Shown: one piece after another, positions 41,887 through 50,380 of the stretch
How the letters are laid out: every line of letters begins with the position of its first letter
Position numbering within the stretch: position 1 is the first letter of the stretch
Made by a program: the position numbers and the translations under genes
Assembly (NCBI GenBank): GCA_035506135.1
Contig: DATJPY010000095.1
Coordinates: forward strand, 1 to 64,000
From: DATJPY01 sp035506135
GTDB lineage: Bacteria; Myxococcota_A; UBA9160; PR03
DNA length: 64,000 nt
Direction of reading: 5' to 3'
Notes under the pieces: model-generated
The model's input: only the letters and a program-made list of their open reading frames with translations
Told to the model about the DNA's origin: nothing
The model's database searches: none

Positions 41887-43341
41887 ATGCTCCGAGCGGC
41901 GATCGGAAGGATCGCGCCGGATCCGATGTCGATCTACCAGCGCCTGTCCGCCCAGGACCGCAGCTTCCTCGACCTCGAAGGCGACGAGACGCACATGCAC
42001 GTCGCCGGTGCCTTCCTGTTCGAGAAGGGCGGCCTCTCGACGCCCGCCGGCGGCGTCGACATCGACCGCATCCGCGACTACGTCGCGTCGCGCCTGCACC
42101 GCATCCCGCGCTACCGGCAGCGCGTCGCGTGGATCCCGCTCGAGAACCATCCCGTCTGGGTCGACGACGACCGCTTCAACATCCACTACCACGTGCGCCA
42201 CACGGCGCTGCCCGCGCCCGGCGACGACCGCCAGCTCAAGCGCTTCTGCGGCCGCGTCCTCTCCCAGCAGCTCGACCGCGGCAAGCCGCTGTGGGAGATC
42301 TGGGTGGTCGAGGGCCTCGAGCACGACCGCTTCGCGCTGGTGACCAAGACGCATCACTGCATGGTCGACGGCCTCTCCGGGGTCGACCTGCTCGCCGTGC
42401 TGCTCTCGCCGACGCCGGAGAAGGAGTACGACCCGGCGGCCCGCTGGTACCCGAATCCGGCCCCGGGCGCGGGCGAGCTGCTGCGCGACGCGCTGCTGCG
42501 GCGCCTGGGAATGCCGCTCGCGACGGCGCGCGCGGCGCTGCACGCGCTGCGCGACCCCACCGCGGCGCTGGCGCAGGCGCGCGACCTGCTCGGCGGCCTC
42601 GGTCAGTCGATCGCGTCGGGGCTCGTCCCCGCCGCCGACACGCCGCTCAACCGGCCGATCGGTCCGCACCGCCGCTTCGACTGGGTCGCCTTCGACATCG
42701 ACGAGGTGAAGCGCACCAAGCAGCGCCTCGGCGGCACGGTGAACGACGTGGTGCTGGCGACGGTGAGTGGCGCCGTGAGCCGCTTCCTCGCGCAGCGCGG
42801 CATCCCGCGCTCGCGCCAGCGCGAGCTCGACTTCCGCGCCTTCTGCCCGGTGAGCGTGCGCGCCGACCACGAGCGGGGCGCGCTCGGAAACCGCGTCTCC
42901 TCGATCATCGCGTCGCTCCCCATCGCCGAGGCCGATCCGCGCGAGCGGCTCGCCCGCGTGCGCCAGATCACGGGCGACCTGAAGCAGTCCAAGCACGCGC
43001 TCGGCGGCGAGGTGCTGAGCTCGGTCTCCGAGTGGACGGCGCCGACGCTCGCGGCCCTGGCGGCCCGCCTCGCCTTCCGCAACCGCCTCTCGAACCTGGT
43101 GGTGACCAACGTCCCGGGCCCGCAGATCCCGCTCTACCTGCTCGGCGCGCGCATGCTGGAGAGCTATCCGATGGTTCCGCTGTTCGAGCGCCAGGGCCTC
43201 GGCGTGGCGCTCTTCAGCTACGCCGGCGGTCTCTACTGGGGCTTCAACGCCGACTGGGACCAGCTCCCCGACCTCCATGACTTCGTCGTCGCCATCGACC
43301 ACTCCTTCCGCGAGCTCTGCGAGGCGGCCGCCGGCGCGTGA
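41887..43341 (+). CDS. Wax ester synthase / diacylglycerol acyltransferase (WS/DGAT)
   Basis: A 484-residue WS/DGAT-family acyltransferase making wax esters and/or triacylglycerols from acyl-CoA. The active-site motif HHxxxDG is present as KTHHCMVDGLSGVDLLAVL. Family segments PLWEIWVVEGL, GGTVNDVVLATVSGAVSRFL, FCPVSVRADHERGALGNRVS and NLVVTNVPGPQIPLYLLGA are clear. The start could be the ATG at 41887 or the one at 41926 (MSIYQRLSAQDRSFL), where family similarity begins. A strong hairpin follows immediately after the stop. Confidence 0.92.
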   Translation: MLRAAIGRIAPDPMSIYQRLSAQDRSFLDLEGDETHMHVAGAFLFEKGGLSTPAGGVDIDRIRDYVASRLHRIPRYRQRVAWIPLENHPVWVDDDRFNIHYHVRHTALPAPGDDRQLKRFCGRVLSQQLDRGKPLWEIWVVEGLEHDRFALVTKTHHCMVDGLSGVDLLAVLLSPTPEKEYDPAARWYPNPAPGAGELLRDALLRRLGMPLATARAALHALRDPTAALAQARDLLGGLGQSIASGLVPAADTPLNRPIGPHRRFDWVAFDIDEVKRTKQRLGGTVNDVVLATVSGAVSRFLAQRGIPRSRQRELDFRAFCPVSVRADHERGALGNRVSSIIASLPIAEADPRERLARVRQITGDLKQSKHALGGEVLSSVSEWTAPTLAALAARLAFRNRLSNLVVTNVPGPQIPLYLLGARMLESYPMVPLFERQGLGVALFSYAGGLYWGFNADWDQLPDLHDFVVAIDHSFRELCEAAAGA

Positions 43342-43369
43342 GGTGCCGCCCCTCCGCCGGAGCGGCACC
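43342..43369 (+). terminator. Strong hairpin directly after the WS/DGAT stop codon
   Basis: GGTGCCGC (43342-43349) pairs perfectly with GCGGCACC (43362-43369), and the inner bases TCC/GGA pair again across a GCC loop, with a 3-nt bulge. It begins on the base after TGA and separates WS/DGAT from the glycogen operon. No T-run is present. Confidence 0.55.
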
Positions 43370-43416
43370 CTGGTGCGCGGCGGTCGGGCTCGCTAATCCC
43401 CCGTCGGAGGCCGTGC

Positions 43417-44670
43417 GTGCGCGATACCCTGGCTCTGGTGCTGGCGGGCGGAGAGGGCAGGCGCCTCTATCCGCTCACCCGCGAGCGCTCCAAGCCCGCC
43501 GTGCACTTCGGCGGGCGCTATCGACTGATCGACTTCGTGCTCTCCAATCTGGTGAACAGCGGCTTCCAGCGCATCAAGGTCCTGACCCAGTACCGCGCCA
43601 CGTCGCTGCTGCGCCACCTGGCGCGCGGCTGGACGCTCGCGTCGACGATCGTCGACGAGTTCATCGAGCCGGTGCCCGCAGCGCAGAACATCGGCCCCAC
43701 CTGGTTCCGCGGCACTGCCGATGCCATCTGGCAGAACCTCGATCTGCTGCGCGACGTCCGGCCCATCGACGTGCTCGTGTTCGGCTCGGACCACGTCTAC
43801 AAGATGGACATCGGGCTGATGCTCGAGCAGCACCGCGCGATGGGAGCGGACATCACGGTGGCGACGCTCCCGGTGCCGCGCGGCGAGGCCCACTCGTTCG
43901 GATGCGTCGAGGTCGACGGCGCCGGCTGGGTGCGCGGCTTCGCCGAGAAGCCGAACGATCCGCCGCCGATCCCCGGCGACCCCGATCACACCCTCGTGTC
44001 GATGGGAAACTACATCTTCGGGACGAGCTCGATGCTCGCCGAGCTGCGGCGCAACGCCGAGGCGGCGGGCTCGACGCACGACTTCGGCCGCGACATCCTG
44101 ACCAGCGTGCACGAGCGGCTCAAGGTCGCCGCCTACGACTTCGCCTCGCAGCTCTGCCCCGGCGAGAGCGAGCACGCGCGCGGCTACTGGCGCGACGTCG
44201 GCACGCTCGACGCGTTCTTCGAGGCCAACATGGATCTCGTCTCGGTCGAGCCGCGGCTCAACCTCTACAACGACATGTGGCCGATCCGAGGCGTGCAGAG
44301 CGGGCTCGGCCCCTGCAAGTTCGTCTTCGCGGACGAGGCGCGCAAGCGGGTGGGCAGCGCCGTCGACTCGATCGTGGGCGCGGGCTCGATCGTGTCGGGC
44401 GGCACGCTGGAGCGCACCGTCGCCTTCACCAACGTGCGCGTGAACAGCTACAGCCAGGTGTCCGAGAGCATCCTGTTCCCGCAGGTCGACGTCGGTCGCG
44501 GCGCGCGGCTGCGGCGCTGCATCGTCGACAAGGGCGTGCGCATCCCCCCCGGCGAGGAGATCGGCCTGGAGCCGGAGCGCGACCGCGAGCGCTTCACGGT
44601 CAGCGAGGGCGGCGTGGTGGTGGTGACGCGCCAGGACTTCGGTCAGCGCGACGAGTTCGACGTCGAGTGA
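43417..44670 (+). CDS. glgC: Glucose-1-phosphate adenylyltransferase (ADP-glucose pyrophosphorylase)
   Basis: A 417-residue enzyme making ADP-glucose from ATP and glucose-1-phosphate, the regulated step of glycogen synthesis. Visible are ALVLAGGEGRRLYPLT, ERSKPAVHFGGRYRLIDFVL, the substrate-site segment WFRGTADAIWQNL, FGSDHVYKMD, FAEKPNDPPP and the DVGTLDAFFEANMDL loop. A C-terminal left-handed beta-helix with hexapeptide-like repeats follows. The GTG start gives MRDTLALVL. It is the first gene of the glycogen operon and overlaps glgA (GTGA). Confidence 0.95.
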   Translation: MRDTLALVLAGGEGRRLYPLTRERSKPAVHFGGRYRLIDFVLSNLVNSGFQRIKVLTQYRATSLLRHLARGWTLASTIVDEFIEPVPAAQNIGPTWFRGTADAIWQNLDLLRDVRPIDVLVFGSDHVYKMDIGLMLEQHRAMGADITVATLPVPRGEAHSFGCVEVDGAGWVRGFAEKPNDPPPIPGDPDHTLVSMGNYIFGTSSMLAELRRNAEAAGSTHDFGRDILTSVHERLKVAAYDFASQLCPGESEHARGYWRDVGTLDAFFEANMDLVSVEPRLNLYNDMWPIRGVQSGLGPCKFVFADEARKRVGSAVDSIVGAGSIVSGGTLERTVAFTNVRVNSYSQVSESILFPQVDVGRGARLRRCIVDKGVRIPPGEEIGLEPERDRERFTVSEGGVVVVTRQDFGQRDEFDVE

Positions 44671-46097
44671 GCGCCGCGGCGACGCGCTCGCGCCGCGGCC
44701 GGAGGCTGCGGCTCCTGTTCGCCGCGGCCGAGTACGCACCGCTGGTGCAGACGGGCGGCCTCGGCGAGGCGGTCGGCGGGCTCGCGCGCGCGCTCGCGGT
44801 GCAGGGACACCAGGTGTCCGTGGCGCTCCCGGGCTGGCGGCGGGCGCGGGAGAGCGGCGCCCTGCCGCGCCTGGTCGCGGACGGCGCCGGCTGGCTCGCG
44901 GGCGAGGCCGCCGGGGTGCGCCTGCTCCTGCTCGACGCCCCCGCGCTCTTCGACCGGCCGGCGCTGTACACGGGGGCGGCAACGCTCGACGAGGCGAGCC
45001 GCTTCATCGCCTTCGCGCGGGCGGTCGCGGCGCGCGCGGCCACCGAGCACCCCGACGTGCTGGTCGCGCACGATTGGCACGCGGCTCTCTCGGTGTGCGC
45101 GCTGCGCACGCTGTCCGACTTTGGCCCCGCGCGGGGGGTGGGCACCGTCCAGGTCGTACACAACAACATGTACCAGGGCCGATTCCCCGCCGAGGCGATG
45201 GGCGCGACCGGCCTGCCGGCGGAGCTCTTCCAGCCGGACGGCCTCGAGTTCTTCGGCGACCTGTGCCTGCTGAAGGGCGGGGTCGGCTGGGCGGACCGCA
45301 TCGTCGCGGTGTCGCCGCACCACGCGGCGGAGCTGCAGACCGACGCGTTCGGCGCGGGGCTCGAGGGGCTCTACCGCTGGCGCGCGCGGCGCCTGCTCGG
45401 CATCGCCAACGGAATCGACACGGCGGCCTACGACCCGGAGACGGACGGCGCGCTCGCCGCGCGCTACTCGGCGGTCTACCCCAAGCCGAAGGCGGCGTGC
45501 CGGGCGGGGCTGCTCGCCGAGCTGGCGATGGCTTCGCCGCCGCCGGGACGCCTCCTCGCGGCGATCGGCCGGCTCTCGGAGCAGAAGGGTTGGGACGTGC
45601 TGGTCGCGGCGATCCCTGCGTTGGTCGAGCGCGGCGCCTCGCTGCTCCTGCTCGGCGACGGCGACGCCGCGATCGCGGGTCTGCTTCGCGACGCGGTGCG
45701 CCGCTACCCGGACCGCGTGCACGCCTCGATCGGATGGAACGACGCGCTCGCGCGCCGCCTCTACGCCGCCGCGGACTGCGTGCTCGTGCCCTCGCGCTAC
45801 GAGCCGTGCGGCCTGGTGCAGCTCCTGGCACAGCGCTACGGCGCCGTACCGGTGGCGCACCGCGTCGGAGGGCTGGTCGACACCATCCGGGATCGCGAGA
45901 CGGGCGTGCTCTTCGAGCCGCTGGACGCCGAGGCGCTGGTGAGCGCCGTCGAGCGCGCCGTGCTGATGCTGCGCGAGCAGGGGATCGACAAGGTGCAGCG
46001 CCGGCTGCTGGCGCTCGACCTGTCGTGGGGCGGCGCGGCAGCGCACTACGAGGACGTGTTCGCGGCGGTGGCCCGCGAGGCGGCGCGGCGGATCTAG
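44667..46097 (+). CDS. glgA: Glycogen synthase (ADP-glucose dependent)
   Basis: A 476-residue GT5-family synthase that extends alpha-1,4-glucan from ADP-glucose. Family motifs include AAEYAPLVQTGGLGEAVGGL, VAHDWHAALSV, TVQVVHNNMYQG, NGIDTAAYDPETD, AIGRLSEQKGWDVLVAA, and the catalytic PSRYEPCGLVQLLAQRYGA. The conserved KTGGL, whose Lys contacts ADP-glucose in E. coli GlgA, is QTGGL here. This could lower affinity or change the nucleotide-sugar preference. The GTG start overlaps glgC. A short basic N-terminal extension (RSRRGRR) is present. Confidence 0.93.
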   Translation: MSAAATRSRRGRRLRLLFAAAEYAPLVQTGGLGEAVGGLARALAVQGHQVSVALPGWRRARESGALPRLVADGAGWLAGEAAGVRLLLLDAPALFDRPALYTGAATLDEASRFIAFARAVAARAATEHPDVLVAHDWHAALSVCALRTLSDFGPARGVGTVQVVHNNMYQGRFPAEAMGATGLPAELFQPDGLEFFGDLCLLKGGVGWADRIVAVSPHHAAELQTDAFGAGLEGLYRWRARRLLGIANGIDTAAYDPETDGALAARYSAVYPKPKAACRAGLLAELAMASPPPGRLLAAIGRLSEQKGWDVLVAAIPALVERGASLLLLGDGDAAIAGLLRDAVRRYPDRVHASIGWNDALARRLYAAADCVLVPSRYEPCGLVQLLAQRYGAVPVAHRVGGLVDTIRDRETGVLFEPLDAEALVSAVERAVLMLREQGIDKVQRRLLALDLSWGGAAAHYEDVFAAVAREAARRI

Positions 46098-46102
46098 CGC
46101 CC

Positions 46103-48199
46103 TTGCGCGTCCTTCCCGGATCCCCGTTCCCGCTCGGCGCGACACCCGACGCGCGCGGCGTGAACTTCGCGCTGTTCTCGGAGCACGCGACTCGCGTCGA
46201 GCTCTGCCTGTTCGACGCGCCGGACGCCGCGATCGCCGCGCGCTCCGTCGCCCTCGAGGCGCGCACGGGTGACGTCTGGCACGCGCACCTCGAGGGGCTG
46301 CGCGTCGGCCAGCTCTACGGCTACCGGGTGGACGGCCCGTGGACGCCGGCCGCGGGCGCGCGCTTCAACCGGGCCAAGCTCCTGGTCGATCCCTACGCGC
46401 GCGCCATCGCCGGCCCCGCTCCCTGGAACGCGGCGCTCTCGGGGATCGATCCGGCGCACCCGGAGCGGCCCGATCCGCGGGACTCGGCCGCCTTCGTGCC
46501 CAAGGCGCTGGTCGTCGATCCGACCTTCGACTGGGGAGACGATCGCCCTCCGCGCACGCCGTGGAGCCGGACCGTCCTCTACGAGTGTCACGTGAAGGGA
46601 ATGACGCAGCGGCATCTCGCGGTTCCGGCGCCGCTCCGCGGCCGCTACCTCGGGCTCGCTGCGCCGCCGCTGATCGAGCACTGGCAGCGGCTCGGGGTGA
46701 CCGCGATCGAGCTCCTGCCGGTACATCACCACGCCGTCGACGCACACCTCGCGTCGCTCGGCCTCCCCAACTACTGGGGCTACATGACCCTCGGCTTCTT
46801 CGCGCCCGACGCGCGCTACGCGAGCGGCTGTCTGGGCGAGCAGGTGCGCGAGTTCAAGCAGATGGTGCGCGAGCTGCATCGCGCGGGGCTCGAGGTGATC
46901 CTCGACGTCGTGTACAACCACACGCCCGAGGGCGGGGCCGACGGTGCCACGTACTCGCTGCGCGGGATCGACAACGAGGCCTACTATCGCCTGAAGCCGG
47001 AGCAGCGCGCCGAGTACTGGGACGTGACGGGCTGCGGCAACACGCTCGACACCTCGCATCCGCGCGTCCTGCAGCTCGTGCTCGACAGCCTTCGCTACTG
47101 GGTGGCCGAGATGCACGTCGACGGCTTCCGCTTCGATCTGGCGGCGGCGCTGGCGCGCGACCCGACCGAGTTCCAGTCGGTCGGGCGCTTCTTCGAGATC
47201 GTGCGGCAGGATCCCGTGCTGGCGCCGGTCAAGCTCGTCGCCGAGCCCTGGGACGTGGGGCCCGGCGGCTACCAGCTCGGCCGCTTCCCGGCTGGCTGGG
47301 CCGAGTGGAACGACCGCTTCCGCGACACCGCGCGGCGCTACTGGCGCGGCGACGACGGGCAGATCGCGCAGCTCGCCAGCCGGCTCGCGGGGTCGAGCGA
47401 CGTCTTCGACGCCTCCCGGGGTCCCCTCGCGAGCATCAACTACGTGGTGTCGCACGACGGCATGACCTTGCGCGACCTCGTCTCCTACGCGAGCAAGCAC
47501 AACGAGGCCAACGGCGAGGGCGGGCGCGACGGTCCCACCGACGAGAGCTGCAACTGGGGTGTCGAAGGTCCGTCGCGCGACCGGCGGGTGCGGAAGCGCC
47601 GCGAGCGCGCGCGGCGCAATCTGCTGGCGATGCTCGTGCTGTCGCAGGGCGTGCCGATGCTGGCGCACGGCGACGAGCTGGGGCGCACCCAGCGCGGCAA
47701 CAACAACGCCTACTGCCACGACTCCGAGCTCACGTGGATCGACTGGAACCTCGGCGAGGAGGACCGCGACTTCCTCGAGTTCGCGCGCGCGCTGCTTGCG
47801 ATCCGGCGCGAGAACGCCGTCTTCCGCCGCCGGCGCTTCTTCCGAGGCGAGGATGCGGATCCCGAGTTCGACGACGTCACCTGGCTGCGGCCCGACGGGA
47901 GCGTCACCGGCGGCGACGCTTGGCAGAATCCCGAGCGCCGCAGCCTCGGCATGCTGATCGCCGCCGCGTCGGCCGAGCCCGCCGACGAGCAAGGCCAGCC
48001 GCAGCGCTCCGAGACGGTGCTCCTGCTCCTGAACGCGCACACCGTCGCGCGCTCGTTCTCCCTGCCGCAGCCGCCGAAGCCGGGACGCTGGCAGGAGGTC
48101 CTGAACACGGCTTGCACCACGCGGCGCAGCGCGATCAGCGGTCGCATCCGGCTCGCCCCCTTCTCGCTGGTCCTGCTCGCGTGGCGGGAGGGCGGGTGA
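46103..48199 (+). CDS. glgX: Glycogen debranching enzyme GlgX
   Basis: A 698-residue GH13 isoamylase-type enzyme cleaving alpha-1,6 branches of phosphorylase-trimmed glycogen. An N-terminal CBM48 domain (about 1-130: GSPFPLGATPDARGVNFALF) precedes the barrel. GH13 regions are DVVYNHTPEGG, DGFRFDLAAALARD (nucleophile Asp), KLVAEPWDVGPGGYQLG (acid Glu) and YVVSHDGMTLRDLVSY. The only start that retains the CBM48 domain is TTG at 46103, 5 bp after the glgA stop. It overlaps malQ by GTGA. Confidence 0.94.
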   Translation: MRVLPGSPFPLGATPDARGVNFALFSEHATRVELCLFDAPDAAIAARSVALEARTGDVWHAHLEGLRVGQLYGYRVDGPWTPAAGARFNRAKLLVDPYARAIAGPAPWNAALSGIDPAHPERPDPRDSAAFVPKALVVDPTFDWGDDRPPRTPWSRTVLYECHVKGMTQRHLAVPAPLRGRYLGLAAPPLIEHWQRLGVTAIELLPVHHHAVDAHLASLGLPNYWGYMTLGFFAPDARYASGCLGEQVREFKQMVRELHRAGLEVILDVVYNHTPEGGADGATYSLRGIDNEAYYRLKPEQRAEYWDVTGCGNTLDTSHPRVLQLVLDSLRYWVAEMHVDGFRFDLAAALARDPTEFQSVGRFFEIVRQDPVLAPVKLVAEPWDVGPGGYQLGRFPAGWAEWNDRFRDTARRYWRGDDGQIAQLASRLAGSSDVFDASRGPLASINYVVSHDGMTLRDLVSYASKHNEANGEGGRDGPTDESCNWGVEGPSRDRRVRKRRERARRNLLAMLVLSQGVPMLAHGDELGRTQRGNNNAYCHDSELTWIDWNLGEEDRDFLEFARALLAIRRENAVFRRRRFFRGEDADPEFDDVTWLRPDGSVTGGDAWQNPERRSLGMLIAAASAEPADEQGQPQRSETVLLLLNAHTVARSFSLPQPPKPGRWQEVLNTACTTRRSAISGRIRLAPFSLVLLAWREGG

Positions 48200-50352
48200 G
48201 CGAGGAGCGTCCCCGGCTCCGAGCGCTCGCCGAGCGGCTCGGCGTCGCCTCTTCGTACTGGGACCTCGGTGGGCGGGCGCGACCGACCTCGGACGCCACG
48301 CGCGAGGCGCTGGTGGCGGCGCTCGGCTTCGACGCCTCGAGCGAGGCGTCCGCCGCCGGCGCGATCGACGGGCTCGAGCGCGAGGAGGCTGTGCGCGTGG
48401 TCGAGCCGGTGGTGGTCTGGCGCGAGTACGCCGCTGCGCCGCCGGCGCTCGATCTGCAGCTCGCCGAATCGCCGCAGCCGCTCGACTACCACCTCGAGCT
48501 GTGTCTCGAGGACGGCTCGCGCCACGCGGCCGAGGGGCGCATCGAGGCGGGCGCGCCGCGCCGCACCGCGCTCGCGCTGCCGCTCGTCCCGCCGTTCGGG
48601 TACCACGAGATCCACCTCGCTCTCGACGGGCCGGGAGGCCCCCGCGAGGCGCGCCAGCGGCTGGTGATGGCGCCGCGCACGGCGCTCCCGGTCGAGGACA
48701 AGCTCGGCGCTGCGCGCGGGTTCGGCGTCTGGACCAATCTCTACACGGTGCGGAGTCGACGGAGCTGGGGCTTCGGCGACTTCGGCGATCTCGCGGCGCT
48801 GGCGCGCCTGGTGGCCGGCGCGGGCGGCGTCTTCGTCGGCGTGAATCCGCTGCACGCGGTGCCGAACCGCGGGCTTGCCTTCACGCCCTACAGCCCCTCG
48901 AGTCGGCTCTACCGGAACGCCCTCTACATCGACGTGGAGGCGGTGCCCGAGCTCGCCGACTGCGCCGCGGCGCGGGCGCGCCTCGCCGACCCGGCCTTTC
49001 GGAAGCGCCTCACCCGGCTGCGCCGGGCGGCGGCGATCGACCACGAGGCCGTCCTCGACGCCAAGCTCGAGGTGCTACGCGACCTGCATCGCGGCTTCCT
49101 GGCCGCCGGCCCGGCCGCGCCGCGCGCCGCGCGCCATGCCGACTACTGCGCGCGCGAGAGCCCCGAGCTGCTGAACTTCGCCACGTGGGAAGCCCTCGCC
49201 GACCACCTCGCTGCGGGTCCGGGGAGGGACTGGCGGCGCTGGCCGGCCGAGTACCGCAATCCCGCCTCGCCCGCCGTGGCCGCGTTCCGGGCCGCCCACG
49301 CCGAGGAGGTGGCGTTCCGCACGTGGCTGCAGTTCGAGACCGACGCCCAGCTCGAGTCCGCCGCGGCGAGGGGTCGCGAGGCGGGGCTCGCGGTCGGCGT
49401 GTACCACGACCTGGCGGTCGGTTCGGCGCCCGACTCGGCCGACACATGGATGGATCAGTCGCTGTTCGCCCGCGGCGCGACGGTGGGCGCGCCGCCCGAC
49501 GACTACGCACCCGAGGGACAGGACTGGGGCTTCCCGCCGCTCGACCCGCACCGGCTGAGGGCCCAGGGCTATCGCGCCTGGTCGCGGCTCCTGCGCGCGA
49601 GCTTCGCCCACGCCGGCGCCTTGCGGGTCGACCACGCGATGGGCCTCCTGCGGCTCTTCTGGATCCCCGAAGGCCGGCCGGGCACCGAGGGCACCTACGT
49701 CTACCAGCGCGTCGACGACCTGCTCGGAGTCCTCGCCCTCGAGAGCCGACGCCACGGGGCGATCCCCGTCGCGGAGGATCTGGGGACCGTGCCACCGGGC
49801 TTCCGCGAGAGCCTCGCCGACTGGGGGATCCTGTCCTCATCGGTGCTCTACTTCGAGCGCGAGGCGGGGCGGCTGCGCGCCTCTTCGACCTGGTCGCCGC
49901 GCTCGCTGGCCACCGTCGAGACGCACGACCTGGTCCCGCTCGCGGGTCACGCCGCGGGCGTCGACCTCTCCATGCGCCGCCGCGTCGGCGCCATTCCGGA
50001 CGACGAGTCGCTGGCCCGCGCGATGGCGGAGCGCGCGCTCGAGCACGCGGCAATCCTGGCGCAGCTCCGCGAGGAGGGGCTCCTGCCGGCCGGCGAGGGC
50101 GAGCCCGACGCGCCGACGCTGTGTGCCGCCGTGCACGCCTTCCTGGCCCGCACGCCGGCGCCGCTGGCGGCCGCCTCGCTCGACGACCTGGCGGGCGAGC
50201 GCGAGCCGGTGAACCTGCCGGGCGTCCCGGTCGAGCGGCATCGGAGCTGGTCGCGCCGCATGAGGGCGACGCTCGACGCGATCGCGGCCGATCCCACGGC
50301 ACGGCGCGCCCTGGCCGCGCTCGGATGCGGGCGGACGCGCGGCGCGGGCTAG
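48196..50352 (+). CDS. malQ: 4-alpha-glucanotransferase (amylomaltase)
   Basis: A 718-residue GH77 disproportionating enzyme, long because of an N-terminal beta-domain region (about 1-165) as in Proteobacterial MalQ. The catalytic domain shows WGFGDFGDLAALARLV, NPLHAVPNRGLAFTPYSPSS (substrate loop), YHDLAVGSAPDSADTWMDQ, LRVDHAMGLLRLFWIPEG (nucleophile Asp), VAEDLGTVPPGFRESL and VETHDLVPLAGH. The usual THDxPT segment is altered to THDLVPL. The GTG start overlaps glgX. It works with GlgX and GlgP in glycogen/maltodextrin turnover. Confidence 0.92.
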   Translation: MSEERPRLRALAERLGVASSYWDLGGRARPTSDATREALVAALGFDASSEASAAGAIDGLEREEAVRVVEPVVVWREYAAAPPALDLQLAESPQPLDYHLELCLEDGSRHAAEGRIEAGAPRRTALALPLVPPFGYHEIHLALDGPGGPREARQRLVMAPRTALPVEDKLGAARGFGVWTNLYTVRSRRSWGFGDFGDLAALARLVAGAGGVFVGVNPLHAVPNRGLAFTPYSPSSRLYRNALYIDVEAVPELADCAAARARLADPAFRKRLTRLRRAAAIDHEAVLDAKLEVLRDLHRGFLAAGPAAPRAARHADYCARESPELLNFATWEALADHLAAGPGRDWRRWPAEYRNPASPAVAAFRAAHAEEVAFRTWLQFETDAQLESAAARGREAGLAVGVYHDLAVGSAPDSADTWMDQSLFARGATVGAPPDDYAPEGQDWGFPPLDPHRLRAQGYRAWSRLLRASFAHAGALRVDHAMGLLRLFWIPEGRPGTEGTYVYQRVDDLLGVLALESRRHGAIPVAEDLGTVPPGFRESLADWGILSSSVLYFEREAGRLRASSTWSPRSLATVETHDLVPLAGHAAGVDLSMRRRVGAIPDDESLARAMAERALEHAAILAQLREEGLLPAGEGEPDAPTLCAAVHAFLARTPAPLAAASLDDLAGEREPVNLPGVPVERHRSWSRRMRATLDAIAADPTARRALAALGCGRTRGAG

Positions 50353-50380
50353 ACTGCTCGCGCTGGAGGGTAGGGGTTCG

